This document shows positions 54,132 through 64,000 of a DNA stretch of 64,000 nucleotides, in pieces. Positions within the stretch are counted from its first letter, which is position 1; each line of letters starts with the position of its first letter. The notes beneath the pieces are model-generated. The model ran no database searches. It had not been told where the DNA came from and saw only the letters and a list, made by a program, of their open reading frames with translations. Made by a program: the position numbers and the translations under genes. This stretch comes from Mayamaea pseudoterrestris (lineage: Eukaryota > Bacillariophyta > Bacillariophyceae > Sellaphorales > Sellaphoraceae), in assembly GCA_027923505.1 (NCBI GenBank), contig BROI01000007.1:62001-126000 (forward strand), written 5' to 3'.

Positions 54132-54456
54132 GCTTCTAGCCTAACAGTATCCGCTCGTTAATTGTCGATGGACAATGAACGGAGGCCAAAGATGTGAGAT
54201 GGCGCTGGCGACGCAGCGCGAGATGTGAGTCGTACTTCGCAAACCACTCTTCATGCTATAGTACAATTCTGTCGCTACGGTTCTCAGGTCGATGACGTAC
54301 CCAACGATGGCGTCGTCGAAAACGCGACGATCCAATCCTAGGATCTCGTCGTATCATACATGCTCGACGACGAGTCCGTGCAATAAGTATTTCATTTGGG
54401 TCCACATCGTACAGTAATATAAGCTCGGACAAACTCATTGTGCTAGAATCAAAATC
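54132..54456. promoter_or_regulatory. Divergent promoter of two plastid-protein genes
   Basis: This 325-bp gap lies between the start codons of nhaD and ketoacyl-ACP synthase II, both plastid-targeted. It holds a TGACGT at 54293-54298, the core of the CO2/cAMP-responsive elements described in diatom promoters. One hexamer is weak evidence. Co-regulation is a hypothesis. Confidence 0.35.
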
Positions 54457-55971
54457 ATGAAATATTGCAGTTTCACTCTTTTGACCGTTCCTCTGCATCA
54501 TGTAGGCGTCCACGCCTTCTCCTCATCGTCACATCATCATTTTGATGTCCGACAAAGAAGAACCACATCACTGAACATGGCAGCTCAACCGACAAATTCT
54601 GAGATGAAACAAAAACGTGTGGTCGTGACTGGCCTAGGCGTTGTTTCTGGGTGTGGGATAGGTCACGAAGCCTTCTTCCAATCCCTTTTGGATGGCAAAA
54701 GCTCCATCGACAAAGTTACAAGATTCGACATTTCCGCATATCCTTGTCAAATTGGATCTGAAGTGCCAGACGAAATGTTCAATCCAGCAGATTTCTTTGT
54801 GAATCCAAAAAACATCAAGAGCAATGACCGATTTACGCATTTCGCCGTCGCGGCGGCCAGACAAGCCTTGAAAGATGGCAACATGGGCGACACTCCTGAT
54901 ACGCTGTTGAATCCCGATCGCATTGGCGTCATGGTCGGGACGGCCTTTGGAGGCATGGAAACATTTGAACGAGAAACGCTAAAGCTGGCTGCCAAGCCGG
55001 ATAGGCCAAAGGTGAGCGCAATCATTTTTTATGAGCGCTGCATCTGAAATGTGATTAACCTCGTCCTCACTTTGCTACCTTTCAAAACGCGTAAGGTCTC
55101 TCCATTTACCATTCCGGCTCTTCTTCCAAACACTGCATCTGGGGTAATTGGTATTGAGTGCGGTTGCCGTGGGCCTAATTACGGCATTGTGTCGGCCTGC
55201 GCCGCCGGAAGTCACGCCATTGGGGAAGCCATGGGCATGATTCAAAATGGATGTGCCGATGCCATGCTCGCAGGTGGAACGGAAGCAACAATGACTCCTC
55301 TAGCGTTTGCAGGCTTTTGTGCTATGAAGGCTATGAATACAAATTTTAACAACGACCCGAAAGGAGGCTCACGTCCGTTCGATGCGGATCGAAGCGGCTT
55401 TGTAATGGGCGAAGGTGCCGGAGTTGTGCTTCTAGAGAGCCTGGAGTCGGCGTTGAATCGTGGCGCCAAGATTTATTGTGAATTGGTTGGTTTTGGTGCT
55501 ACATGTGACGCGTATCATATAACGTCGCCGGCGCCGGAAGGACGCGGACTGGCAGCTGCCATGGAAATGGCCATGCAAATGAGCGGCATGGACAAGGAGG
55601 ACGTTTCATACTTAAATGCACATGGGACGTCAACGCCATACAATGACAAATTTGAGACTGCAGCCATCAAAACCTGCTTTGGCGAGCATGCAACGAAAAA
55701 AGATGGAAGCTTTGTCGTATCATCAACGAAATGCTGCACGGGCCACACCCTCGGTGCGGCAGGTGGCCTTGAAGCCGTCGTTGCTTGCAAGGCAATCGAA
55801 AATAATGTCGTACCGCCCACTATCAACTACAAGACGCCAGATCCGGAATGCGATTTGGATTATGTACCAAACACAAAGCGCGAAATGGAAGTCAAGGCAG
55901 CAATGAGCACAAGTCTCGGTTTTGGTGGGCACAATGCAGCTATATTATTCAAAAAATACATTCCGGAGTAA
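54457..55971 (+). CDS. fabF: 3-ketoacyl-ACP synthase II, plastid-targeted
   Basis: Two exons: 54457-55011 and 55096-55971, with an 84-bp GT-AG intron joining DRPK to VSPFTIPALLPNTASG. It gives 476 residues. It extends acyl-ACP chains in plastid fatty-acid synthesis by condensing malonyl-ACP. The catalytic triad is complete: Cys in GIVSACAAGSHAIG (about 220), His in LNAHGTSTPYND (about 360) and His in CCTGHTLGAAGGLEA (about 401). RVVVTGLGVVSGCG opens the mature domain and FGFGGHNA-like SLGFGGHNAAILF closes it. The presequence (FTLLTVPLHHVGVHAFSSSS) ends in VHAF, which fits complex-plastid import. Confidence 0.96.
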
Positions 55972-56228
55972 AGTACGACGGAAGGTAGTTGTTTCTTAGA
56001 CATCGCAAGCTGTGCCTGCATTGGTAAAGGATAAACACTTACTCGTACTATACCTACCGATCTTAATATGTGTGTACGTCGCCGCAAAGAGGTAGCTGCA
56101 TTGAAAACCAGTAAGACAACGGCCCGCCATGACGGCCAAATCGAAACACAACATGAGCACAACGCCTCGCCGTTCTTGGCTGCACCTTTCAGCATCGGGC
56201 CATTTAACGGTACATACATCTGATTATC

Positions 56229-57355
56229 ATGGCATTGATACGTCCATTTGTGGCTCCACTTCTGCCCGGATTATTCGGCGTTGCTACTTTCCTGCTCAGT
56301 GGATTGCTCCTAATCCAATACCATGTCCACGCAGCGGCTTCCGTCGTGAGTGACAGCAGCGACCAGCATGAGGTACCTTCGAAAGAACGAGTACATGAAG
56401 GCGCAGATGCCTTTAATGCGCTTGACAAGCTTCTGTTTGGCGTTTTGATGTTGATTGCTTTTGAATTGCTTGACTACATAACAAGGCACTCTGGCTGTGA
56501 GTAATGGAATTTGTTTGATTTGTTTCTGGCTATAGTCGGCATCTAAACAACCATCATCTCTTTAGTATGGCTTGGCTCTAAACAAATTCCTGTCCGAGGA
56601 AAGCATTTGGATGACTTGATGCTAGTAGACCGATTCTGTATCGGCATCTCCAAGGCCGCCACCGGACCATTTGTCTACTTTTACTTTCGTTTCGCATACT
56701 TAGAGCCTAACGTACTATGGCGCTTGTCAGAGCTCACCTTTCAAAACACAGCCGTGGCTTTGATCGCTTTATTCATCATTTACGACTTCTTTTACACGAT
56801 CCTTCATTGGGCTTTGCATATCAAGTCTGTGTATGGATTGATTCACAAGCACCACCATCGACAGAAAGCTCCGACGCGAGGAAATGTTGATGCCGTCAAC
56901 GTCCACCCACTCGAATACTTTCTGGGCGAGTACAATCATCTGTTTGCTCTCTTTCTGTGCTGCCGGCTACTGATTCAAGTGCATATTGTTACAGCCTTGA
57001 TGTTTCTGGCCATTGGTGGCATTGTCGCTGGAATCAACCACACTCGCTTTGACATTGTGTTGAGTGTCCGCGGCGTCAACATATACGATTCCAAGGCGCA
57101 CGATGTACATCATCGCATCCCTCAAAGCAACTATGGGCAGTACACGATGCTTTGGGATAAAGTATTTGGAACTTACAGGTATTTGTTGTCGTGATTGTGT
57201 CGTCGGTCAAAGTCATCATGGACATGCGAGATTCTCATAATAAACCTTGTTCGTCGTTACGCAGGCCATACGATCCCAAGGACCGCATTAACCCCGATGC
57301 GCAGCTAGACCCAACGACCGGAAAATCACTGGGGTTCAGTAAAAAGGCTCAGTAG
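56229..57355 (+). CDS. Fatty acid hydroxylase/sterol desaturase superfamily enzyme
   Basis: Three exons: 56229-56496, 56566-57178 and 57265-57355, with introns of 69 and 86 bp, GT-AG and in phase, giving 323 residues. The superfamily di-iron histidine boxes are present: HWALH (in TILHWALHIKSVYG), HKHHHRQ, and HDVHHRIPQSNYGQY, with a conserved NHTRFD. The last exon completes GTYRPYDP. Membrane segments surround them (FLLSGLLLIQY; LFGVLMLIAFELL; NTAVALIALFIIYDFFY). The family acts in the ER on sterols, fatty acids or alkyl lipids. The substrate cannot be told: C-5 or C-4 sterol enzymes share this layout. A start at 56229 gives a hydrophobic N-terminus. Confidence 0.88.
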
Positions 57356-57487
57356 CATGGGGAGTCTCATCGTCGTGGCCACTGTACGTCCTGGCCCACA
57401 AATTCTACCGGAGCATAGATAAAATCACGATAAGTAGCGTAAGAACTCTTATTGGTAAGATACTTTAAAAACATTAACACAAAACAG

Positions 57488-59733
57488 TTACGCGCCGATA
57501 CCGACGCCTCTTGACCACAAATCAGCAGTCGCCTCGAGAACCAACTTTTCATCTAAATCCACAAACCTACTCTGTAAAAGATGCTGAATGCAGTTGATAG
57601 CGAACGTCTTAAACTCCCGGATAGCATGCGCACGGCTGAATTCAAGCTGCCACACACGCTGCATGCTGCTGATGGGAGCGCCGGGATTGAGAGCTGAGCG
57701 ATAATGCTGAAACGCTTTCCAAAGCTCGTTGCAGGTGGACATCACCTGGAGGATGCGACTAGACAAGTCGCTATCCTCACTAGGGGAGGTGGCCATGCAG
57801 AAACGAGCGACGGTAGCGTGTGCTGCGAAATCATGGCGATAGTCCTCGGGAATGCGCGTCAGAATATTCTTCACCATTAAGGCAGCCAAAGAAGTTTCCT
57901 TGACGGGAGGCGTTTGAGGTCGCTTGATTTTAGACGGCGGTGTCACCTTGACAACTTGAGATTCGTCGCCATGTCCTGCTGAGCTGTCATTGGACACAGT
58001 TACCGAAGCCAGCGAGAGACGCATCGGCGGGATCGGACCGCCGAGCAGAAGGTCGTCACTGTCATAGTTACATTCATCGTCATAGGTAACTAGTCCCACG
58101 GAAGAGCCGTCGTATGGGGGTGTGACGACGCCGCTGCGTCTACCTGCTCGACTGAAGCTAAGACCGCGCGCTTTACGAGCACGTTCTTCCAATCGATCCG
58201 AAACTTCAGAAACAGTCATTAAATCAAGCGACAATGAATCGACAATTTCCGCGCCATCGGTCGGCTCCGCAGACGCAACTTGATCTTTGAGTGAGCTGTC
58301 CACGTGAACACTTGCAGTACCTGTTCTGCTCAGTTCACTGTCATTGGACATTCGACGTGAACGCTTGTTCAAGATTGACGCGGGAACATCTTCGAGCACA
58401 TGCTTTTTGTACGATGTCAGGCCAATCCCATCTGTCACAGAAGCTTCTTCCACTGATACGTCAGACTCCTCACCGTTCAGCTGACTCTTCGATAAACGAT
58501 TGACTCGCTGCTTGCGGCCGTCTTGTCCAGGGCACGTGCGACGGCGGATCAAATGGAGGTCTTCCGGACGGTCTCTGTGGAACAATTCATGCTTGTAGAT
58601 CCAAACGTTACGCTCTTTGTTCACTTTCTTGTAGGAATAAAAGTTTAACTTCAAGGTGAACAGTGCAGATGTGTAAGCGTGAATGTCGGAGTCGATATTG
58701 CAATGAAAGTAAAGCGATAATTCACAGATGAAAGGCCAATGTCCGGACTCACCTGTCTGATCAAACTTGGAAATCGGTTATGGCGGAAAAAAGTAGGCAG
58801 TGTTTCCTCTTCAAGACGTTTAATATTGGACCCGATTATAAAGGCATCACCCTTGCTAGTCCACTGCAACCAAAAAGAAACGATGCAGAGTCAGTGGACA
58901 AATTTTTGGTGTATGCTTTGATCTGCGGTAGATGATTGGCGGTGTGATTGTGGGGTTGTAAAACGCATCTGCCCATGAAATATGCAGCATGTAAGGCGCA
59001 AGCATTTTCGTGAGCGGTGTTAGGCCGCCTTGGTGTAGCTCAATGGCGGCACGACATGCTTTGAGACTGAACCAACGCGCTGGACAGCAAGATTCAACTG
59101 GCGCTTTTCTTGGCTGGATAGGCGGTCGACGTCATATTTTAAGATTAAAAAACTAATTTCCAGTGGACATTTCTTATTGGCCATGCTGGTCGTTGAAATG
59201 TCGCAAGAAGGTACTTTGGAGCATTGGAGTTGGAGTTCCAGTTTCAAAGAATATGGAGAGGCCAAGCGATCGGATAGCTCCATTCGACCAAAGCACGAAC
59301 TTCCAGCGACACTTCTGATTACACTATAGCGTGTAAAGGTTTTGGCAATGCGGAAGGTTCTGGACGCTATATCAATCAAAATTTCTGTCCTCCACGGATG
59401 CCAGTTACCAAAGAACAAATCATCATTCCAATGTTCTTGACTGCCAAAAAAGCTAAAACACTCCAACGACGACGATTACCATGAATTGACACGCGCATAA
59501 AGCAGCAGATAAAGAAAAGTAAAACTTGCAACGCCTGCCAAAATGTCGCACTTTCTCTATACGATGGACAATGGACAGTGGACTCTGTGTGGCTCACATA
59601 CCTTGACAAGATCGTTGTCCGCTTCGTTTATCATTTGGAAGAGCTTGAGAATGAAGCCAGAGGGAGCATCAATAATGGTCTCGGCCGCAGAAGGCACATC
59701 CATTGCGTTCACATCCATCGGAAGGACATTCAT
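57488..59733 (-). CDS. HSF: Heat-shock-factor-type transcription regulator
   Basis: Three exons: 59733-59602 (or from 59847), 58863-58753 and 58648-57488. The introns are 738 and 104 bp, both GT-AG. Splicing restores one continuous HSF DNA-binding domain: PSGFILKLFQMINEADNDLV, KWTSKGDAFIIG, LPTFFRHNRFPSLIRQ and LNFYSYKKVNKERNVWIYKH. The RHNRFPSLIRQLNFYSY part is the recognition helix and wing. The rest, about 350 residues, is Ser-rich and acidic with a helical end, and a hydrophobic-repeat oligomerisation domain is not obvious. Diatoms are known for a greatly expanded HSF family. The start at 59733 (MNVLPMDVNAMDV) gives 467 residues; the earlier Met adds 38. The regulated genes are unknown. 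Confidence 0.9.
59020..59466 (-). other. Same-strand open frame inside HSF intron 1
   Basis: A 148-codon frame lies wholly within the 738-bp intron, on the HSF strand. It reads as plausible protein (ASPYSLKLELQLQCSKVPSC; KCPLEISFLILKYDVDRLSS), with no known domain. It could be a cassette exon, a nested gene or remnant, or chance. Confidence 0.25.
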
Positions 59734-60039
59734 GGTTGCTATCGACGACTGCAGGTTCAAAGAAAAAATGATGGATTTGATCCGTTCTTGGAGCCGCTCA
59801 AATCCGCCCAACGACTTTCGCGTGCCGATGCGCCGGCCGGCATGCACACAAATGACTCATCCGGGTTTTCAAATGACTACCTGCACGCGTGATGCGTGAC
59901 TCATCTGACATAAGCCCCATCTCCCTTTTCACACCAGTCAGCTTTTCAGCGAGGACGTGCAACTTCGGAGTCTGAGGCGCTCGCCACTGCACCTCAGATC
60001 TCCTGCTATTTGTATTGGACTACTGGTAGAAATTGAAGC

Positions 60040-62346
60040 ATGCCCACCAGCATGAGTGCCCGAAACTTTATAACATCGGCATTAATTCAGCCAACAGAGC
60101 CGCTGGAGTCGTCAGCCAATGCACTTGCTTGCCCATTACTTGCTACATGTCCACCATCACCCAAGGCGACGATTCTCGAAAGGAATGGATCGGTTAGCAA
60201 GCGCTACAGAAACATGAAAGCTGCCAAGCGTAGTCCAGTGAGGAGAACTATTCCTTCTCCGCCAACAGCAGTGGCAGCAACAGCTACTATACCCACGACG
60301 GCATCGCGAAATGCAATGAAGGCAATCAGCTTGATATCCAAGAGAACAGTGTTGTCAAAACAGCAACACTTAGCTGTTAACATTGGCAAGACAGATGCTC
60401 TCTTCTTTGCATTGAAGCAGGAGGTTGTTGTTGATGTGAGAAAATCGAACAATACACGTGCCGATGGGTCTCCGTACCTCCAGCGTGAGCAACGTGCACC
60501 TTCGAAAACTCTTTTGAGATACAACCGGCCAGAAACTTCTTCCAAAAGTGGGAGCCAAAGTCACACCCTTACTCGCAGTCAAGACAAAGATCTTTCTTGC
60601 AATGAAAAGGAGCTTGATGCCATGCAAAAGCCCCTCGATCGGACCGTAGGCGTGGGGGAAAGCACTGCATGGCTTTCGCCCAGAACCATCCAGTCGCGTG
60701 GCGAGAGTGATGACGAGCGCGACAATTCGCAGCAGCCTTCCGTGCTGAATTTGGCTAAAGCTCATACTTCAAAAGGATCCAAATTCACACGCCTTCGCAA
60801 TTTGAAAAACAAAGCGCCAGCAATTGCCACAGAGGTGCAGCCTGCCAATAAAACCTGCAAACTGGATTTTGAGCTTGCAAGTGTAGTCAACAACACAAAC
60901 ATTTTTAAGTTGGAGCAAATTCTTGACGCTGCATCTATCACTTTCTTGGAGAAGAATGTCAGCTCAAACTGTTCCGGAGCATCACCTCGCTCCTTGCTAA
61001 GTCATGCGCCACTCGGGGGTGTGGCTGTCCGAGCTTTGCAGCGGGCAAACGTTCAAAAAGATAGTCGAAAAAAACGATTGCAGGATATTCAAGTCCAACA
61101 GGTGCTTAAGTTAAAACGGGGTCAGTATCAAAATGAAAAGGAAGCCGTACATTTTGGGGACCAACCGTCTTCTGGAAGTGTAACTTTCGATGAAGCGCAA
61201 TCGCTGTTATCGGCGACGCCAACCTACAAGCAATTGACGACTGTTGCTAGTGGAAGTGATATAATTTTGCCGGTGCTACAGGTGGGTCTATTGGCAAAGC
61301 TTTCGTCCACCAGTGACTCGCGCGAACATCCCCAGGGGTTTCGCAACAAACGCACCACTCGAGCCGAACGGTATGCTGCTCTAAAACAGAAGGCAGAGCA
61401 ACGAGTGGACATCCAGCTTTCGAGCACATCGTCAAGCGACGTCGATTATCAGTCTATTTATCCGGTCCATGGATTTGCAAAGAATTTGGCGACTGTACCT
61501 GCACTTTTCGGCAGCCATTCACGCGGGAGCGACTCGATTCAAGACGCGCTATCAAACGATTTGACGTCACTCTCAACAAAATCATCGGAAGGTGGTCCCA
61601 GAGCGTCCAGACTCGCTGCTATCCGTAGTGCCAAGTCTCTCTACCGCGCATCCCTGTCTTATGTTCGACAGCCGATCGAAACGACGCAGGAGATAACCCA
61701 GCTCGAGTTGCATTATACACCTCGAGGCTCAACAACCGTCATACCCACGTTTGACGATTCCTTGGAACAAAGTTACCAGCCCGAAATCGCGCCCACGATA
61801 GTGAGGCGAAATCGGATGCAAATGCAAAGCCCAAACAGTAAGTTGACTGCCGATAAGCTTTATGCTCCGTTTGACTCGGACACGAAACTTGAATTCGATG
61901 ATGCTGCTACCCATCCCGACTCATTGCGACGGTATGTGCGAGAGTCAAAAGGTAAGGCCAGAAAGGCTGAGCACGGAATGTCACATAATATACTTTACGA
62001 TCCAAGTCGTGCGGGTGTAAGGGTCATCAGCGACATTGAGCATTCTAACTTGCTCGATGAGGCAATGGCGGGCGAAAACATAGTATCAGGTGTGCACTCC
62101 CATTCAACCAGCATGTTTGGTATATCGAATATCGGTGCATGTTGCAAGTCAGCCGCGGGACAGGACGGACAAAACAAAAGTTTGAGTTGTGAGCTTCAGC
62201 GGAAATCGTATAGGTCGTCGCGACGAGCTGATCGGTCGTCACGCATATTTGACACCTCGAACAATTCGCAGACATTCATAAATCCATTGCGTTGGTGGCA
62301 ACATCACTATGGAAAGAATGCCCTGGTGCTATTGACGCCAGATTGA
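60040..62346 (+). CDS. Large disordered hypothetical protein
   Basis: A 768-codon frame rich in Ser, Thr, Arg and Lys, with little predicted fold. Short helical segments occur (TTRAERYAALKQKAEQRVDI; RASRLAAIRSAKSLYRASLS). There is no signal peptide or recognised domain. The frame may not be the whole protein: coding-like sequence carries on past the stop in other frames and ends in a part that looks folded (see the next entry). It is divergent from the HSF gene by about 190-310 bp. The function is unknown, and it may itself be part of a decaying gene. Confidence 0.6.
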   Translation: MPTSMSARNFITSALIQPTEPLESSANALACPLLATCPPSPKATILERNGSVSKRYRNMKAAKRSPVRRTIPSPPTAVAATATIPTTASRNAMKAISLISKRTVLSKQQHLAVNIGKTDALFFALKQEVVVDVRKSNNTRADGSPYLQREQRAPSKTLLRYNRPETSSKSGSQSHTLTRSQDKDLSCNEKELDAMQKPLDRTVGVGESTAWLSPRTIQSRGESDDERDNSQQPSVLNLAKAHTSKGSKFTRLRNLKNKAPAIATEVQPANKTCKLDFELASVVNNTNIFKLEQILDAASITFLEKNVSSNCSGASPRSLLSHAPLGGVAVRALQRANVQKDSRKKRLQDIQVQQVLKLKRGQYQNEKEAVHFGDQPSSGSVTFDEAQSLLSATPTYKQLTTVASGSDIILPVLQVGLLAKLSSTSDSREHPQGFRNKRTTRAERYAALKQKAEQRVDIQLSSTSSSDVDYQSIYPVHGFAKNLATVPALFGSHSRGSDSIQDALSNDLTSLSTKSSEGGPRASRLAAIRSAKSLYRASLSYVRQPIETTQEITQLELHYTPRGSTTVIPTFDDSLEQSYQPEIAPTIVRRNRMQMQSPNSKLTADKLYAPFDSDTKLEFDDAATHPDSLRRYVRESKGKARKAEHGMSHNILYDPSRAGVRVISDIEHSNLLDEAMAGENIVSGVHSHSTSMFGISNIGACCKSAAGQDGQNKSLSCELQRKSYRSSRRADRSSRIFDTSNNSQTFINPLRWWQHHYGKNALVLLTPD

Positions 62347-63800
62347 ATGGAGCGCTTGAGACTATTCCTGCTCACTTGTCGGGTTGCAGTCCCGTTGAGC
62401 AAAACCGGTTTGCACTTGGGGAAGCTACCGGTTGATGTTGATGACATTTTACCAGAAGTTGTAATTGATATGCTTGAAAGTTGCAGCCAGACCTTGGTGC
62501 CGTGAGGACGTCAGAAAACCTGATGCTGTTCCGATCACGTCACTAACAGCATTAACGGGAGCCGCTGTTGCTAGCTCGATTTTGCAGGAGGAGGAATTTG
62601 CGACGAAGGATTTATACGACAACGAAATATCCTCGCCAACCAAACCAGAGATTCTCCTCACGAAATCTGAACATTCGAGCATTGAGAATGATTACGCCGC
62701 TGACTTGGTGAACAATTTGTTCGGAAGACCAGAGCCAGGTGACTCTTCGCACATGGAGAACAAACCAACGGAGGAGATGCTAATGAATTCTCTGGGCTTT
62801 GCCATGGATACCGTGCAAGATGCTTGTCAAGCTGACCTCTCTCGTGAGTACACAAAAGTTTAAATGGCGATGGTACTAAATATCTAACCCGTTTGACCTC
62901 ATCGATTTGAAGGCAATCGACACAGACACGCTGCTTTGTAAGCTAATGTCTGACAACAATGACAAAATTCTTCGCTGCGTATCTGACAAACTAGAAATGA
63001 GGCAGGCAATGATGGATTGACAGCAGTATGTTCAGTTACTACCTGCGCAATGAAAAAGAATGCCGGAGAAAAGACGGGGGTCTTCAGATGGAGGAAGAGG
63101 CAACTATATACTGCCGCAGGCTTGTGACTATTTCGCCTTCTTTTAGCAAAGTTTCCAGGAAAGCTTGCGCGAGAACGATGCTAGAAAGGTAGCTGAAACT
63201 GAACTATTGCCACATGCGAGTAAAGCCGTGTTGATGCACGAACAAGCGTCCAAGATGTTGCACACGACAAGAAAATTATGATATCGCATGCAACGAGTGA
63301 GACTGCTTCCAGCGCGGTTTCTGACGACGGGCGTTTGTCACCAGTACTATTCTTAGCTAAGCTGAGAAACATGGGCGTTGTAGTGTTGAAGCTTGGAAGC
63401 CGCAACAAATGGCAAAGTCGTGTCTTGGTAGCTTCGCGCGAGAACGATGAGAGTGTGAGCAATAACATCACCATTCCAAAGGCGCTTCTCTGGTTGAAAG
63501 CTTTTGATGATAAACTACGCACTGCCTCAAATATTAAGGAACTACCAGTAGGTCATGGCGGGATGATCGTGTCCGAGCTTGTAACGGCTGAAATGGGTTT
63601 CGGCGAGACCTCGCTTCCTCCAATCCCGAGACGATTCTTGGCTAATATTCCGCTTGCTTCAGAGTGCTGGTGACTTGCAAACAGATATAGGGGGAGAGAA
63701 TAGTTGCCTTGACATTCAACGATCGGGCAGACGCCGACATGTTTACCGCTGCTGTGCACGTCCTGGCAGAAAAAGTTACAAATACTGACGCTGAGATCGA
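62347..63800 (+). pseudogene. Decayed 3' continuation of the preceding gene
   Basis: Protein-like stretches follow on the plus strand in changing frames: ARLNGALETIPAHLSGCSPV (about 62337-62420), VDDILPEVVIDMLESCSQTL (about 62434), PITSLTALTGAAVASSILQ (62465-62863 frame), then a 131-codon frame at 63278-63673. That last frame reads MGVVVLKLGSRNKWQSRVLV and PKALLWLKAFDDKL, which I recall as a C-terminal block of an unnamed diatom protein family. Stop codons and frame changes between the pieces are not explained by good splice sites. Either the gene is decaying or the sequence has small errors. From 63800 to the end I see nothing but A/T-rich sequence. Confidence 0.45.
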
Positions 63801-64000
63801 AATCTGATACTCGTAAATGTGTTGAAAAAGGCAGTAGAGAAGAAATTGATATAGATACTATGTATATACGTACGGTATTATATGCAAATGTCTACCGTTT
63901 AGGTAGAATATTTTTGGTTGCACCGATAGGTAATGTCTTTTCATTGCCGCATTATATATTTTGTCGAAACTGCGCCTCGCACGCAACCCATTTTTTAAAC

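Overview
The window is nuclear DNA of a photosynthetic stramenopile, most likely a diatom. Genes lie on both strands without operons. Most introns I could resolve are short GT-AG introns of about 63-104 bp. Several proteins begin with a secretory signal ending in an ASAFAP-like motif with a conserved Phe (TEAFAV in phosphoglucomutase, ANAF in the CLC channel, LHAFTP in the NhaD antiporter, VHAF in the ketoacyl synthase, TFSF in the 484-residue membrane protein, VTAF in the zinc-ribbon protein). That is the signature of import into a four-membrane plastid of red-algal origin. A 211-residue protein near 45 kb belongs to what I recall as a diatom-expanded family. The species cannot be named from the sequence.

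Region 1 (1-5.8 kb) is a graveyard of retroelements: a minus-strand DIRS/PAT-like remnant with split direct repeats, butted against a Ty1/copia RNase H remnant that carries a threefold 125-bp tandem repeat. A diverged 148-bp tandem duplication and a coiled-coil gene (4948-5757) follow. A decayed paralogue of that gene lies 15 kb away at 19820-20699. Region 2 (6.3-29.8 kb) holds a 1358-residue membrane protein with a huge disordered tail, a cathepsin Z/X-like protease, a carnosine N-methyltransferase-like enzyme, a plastid-type phosphoglucomutase with six exons, a GNAT acetyltransferase, a 2-oxoglutarate oxygenase, a probable type II membrane protein, a CLC chloride channel and a repeat-bearing hypothetical protein.

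Region 3 (29.8-33.6 kb) is gene-poor and contains a decayed coding region. Region 4 (33.6-62.3 kb) is gene-dense: a trifunctional purine enzyme in the order PurD-PurN-PurM with an extra N-terminal region, a plastid membrane protein whose last exon I reconstruct, a GT25-like glycosyltransferase, a zinc-ribbon membrane protein, a Lon-substrate-binding-domain protein, CLPTM1, a sulfotransferase, RNA polymerase subunit RPB5, the Rab geranylgeranyltransferase beta subunit, an NhaD antiporter, ketoacyl-ACP synthase II, a fatty-acid-hydroxylase-superfamily enzyme and a heat-shock-factor-type regulator. The window ends in a long disordered protein whose 3' continuation looks decayed.

Many neighbours are head to head with gaps of about 180-490 bp. 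The most suggestive pair is the antiporter and ketoacyl synthase, both plastid-targeted. I see no gene cluster that amounts to a new defence or metabolic system. The strongest unusual items are the permuted purine fusion with its extra N-terminal region, a 738-bp intron with a 148-codon same-strand open frame inside the HSF gene, the coiled-coil/Cys-cluster gene pair, and the split-repeat retroelement remnant. All functional names come from remembered family motifs, not from searches.
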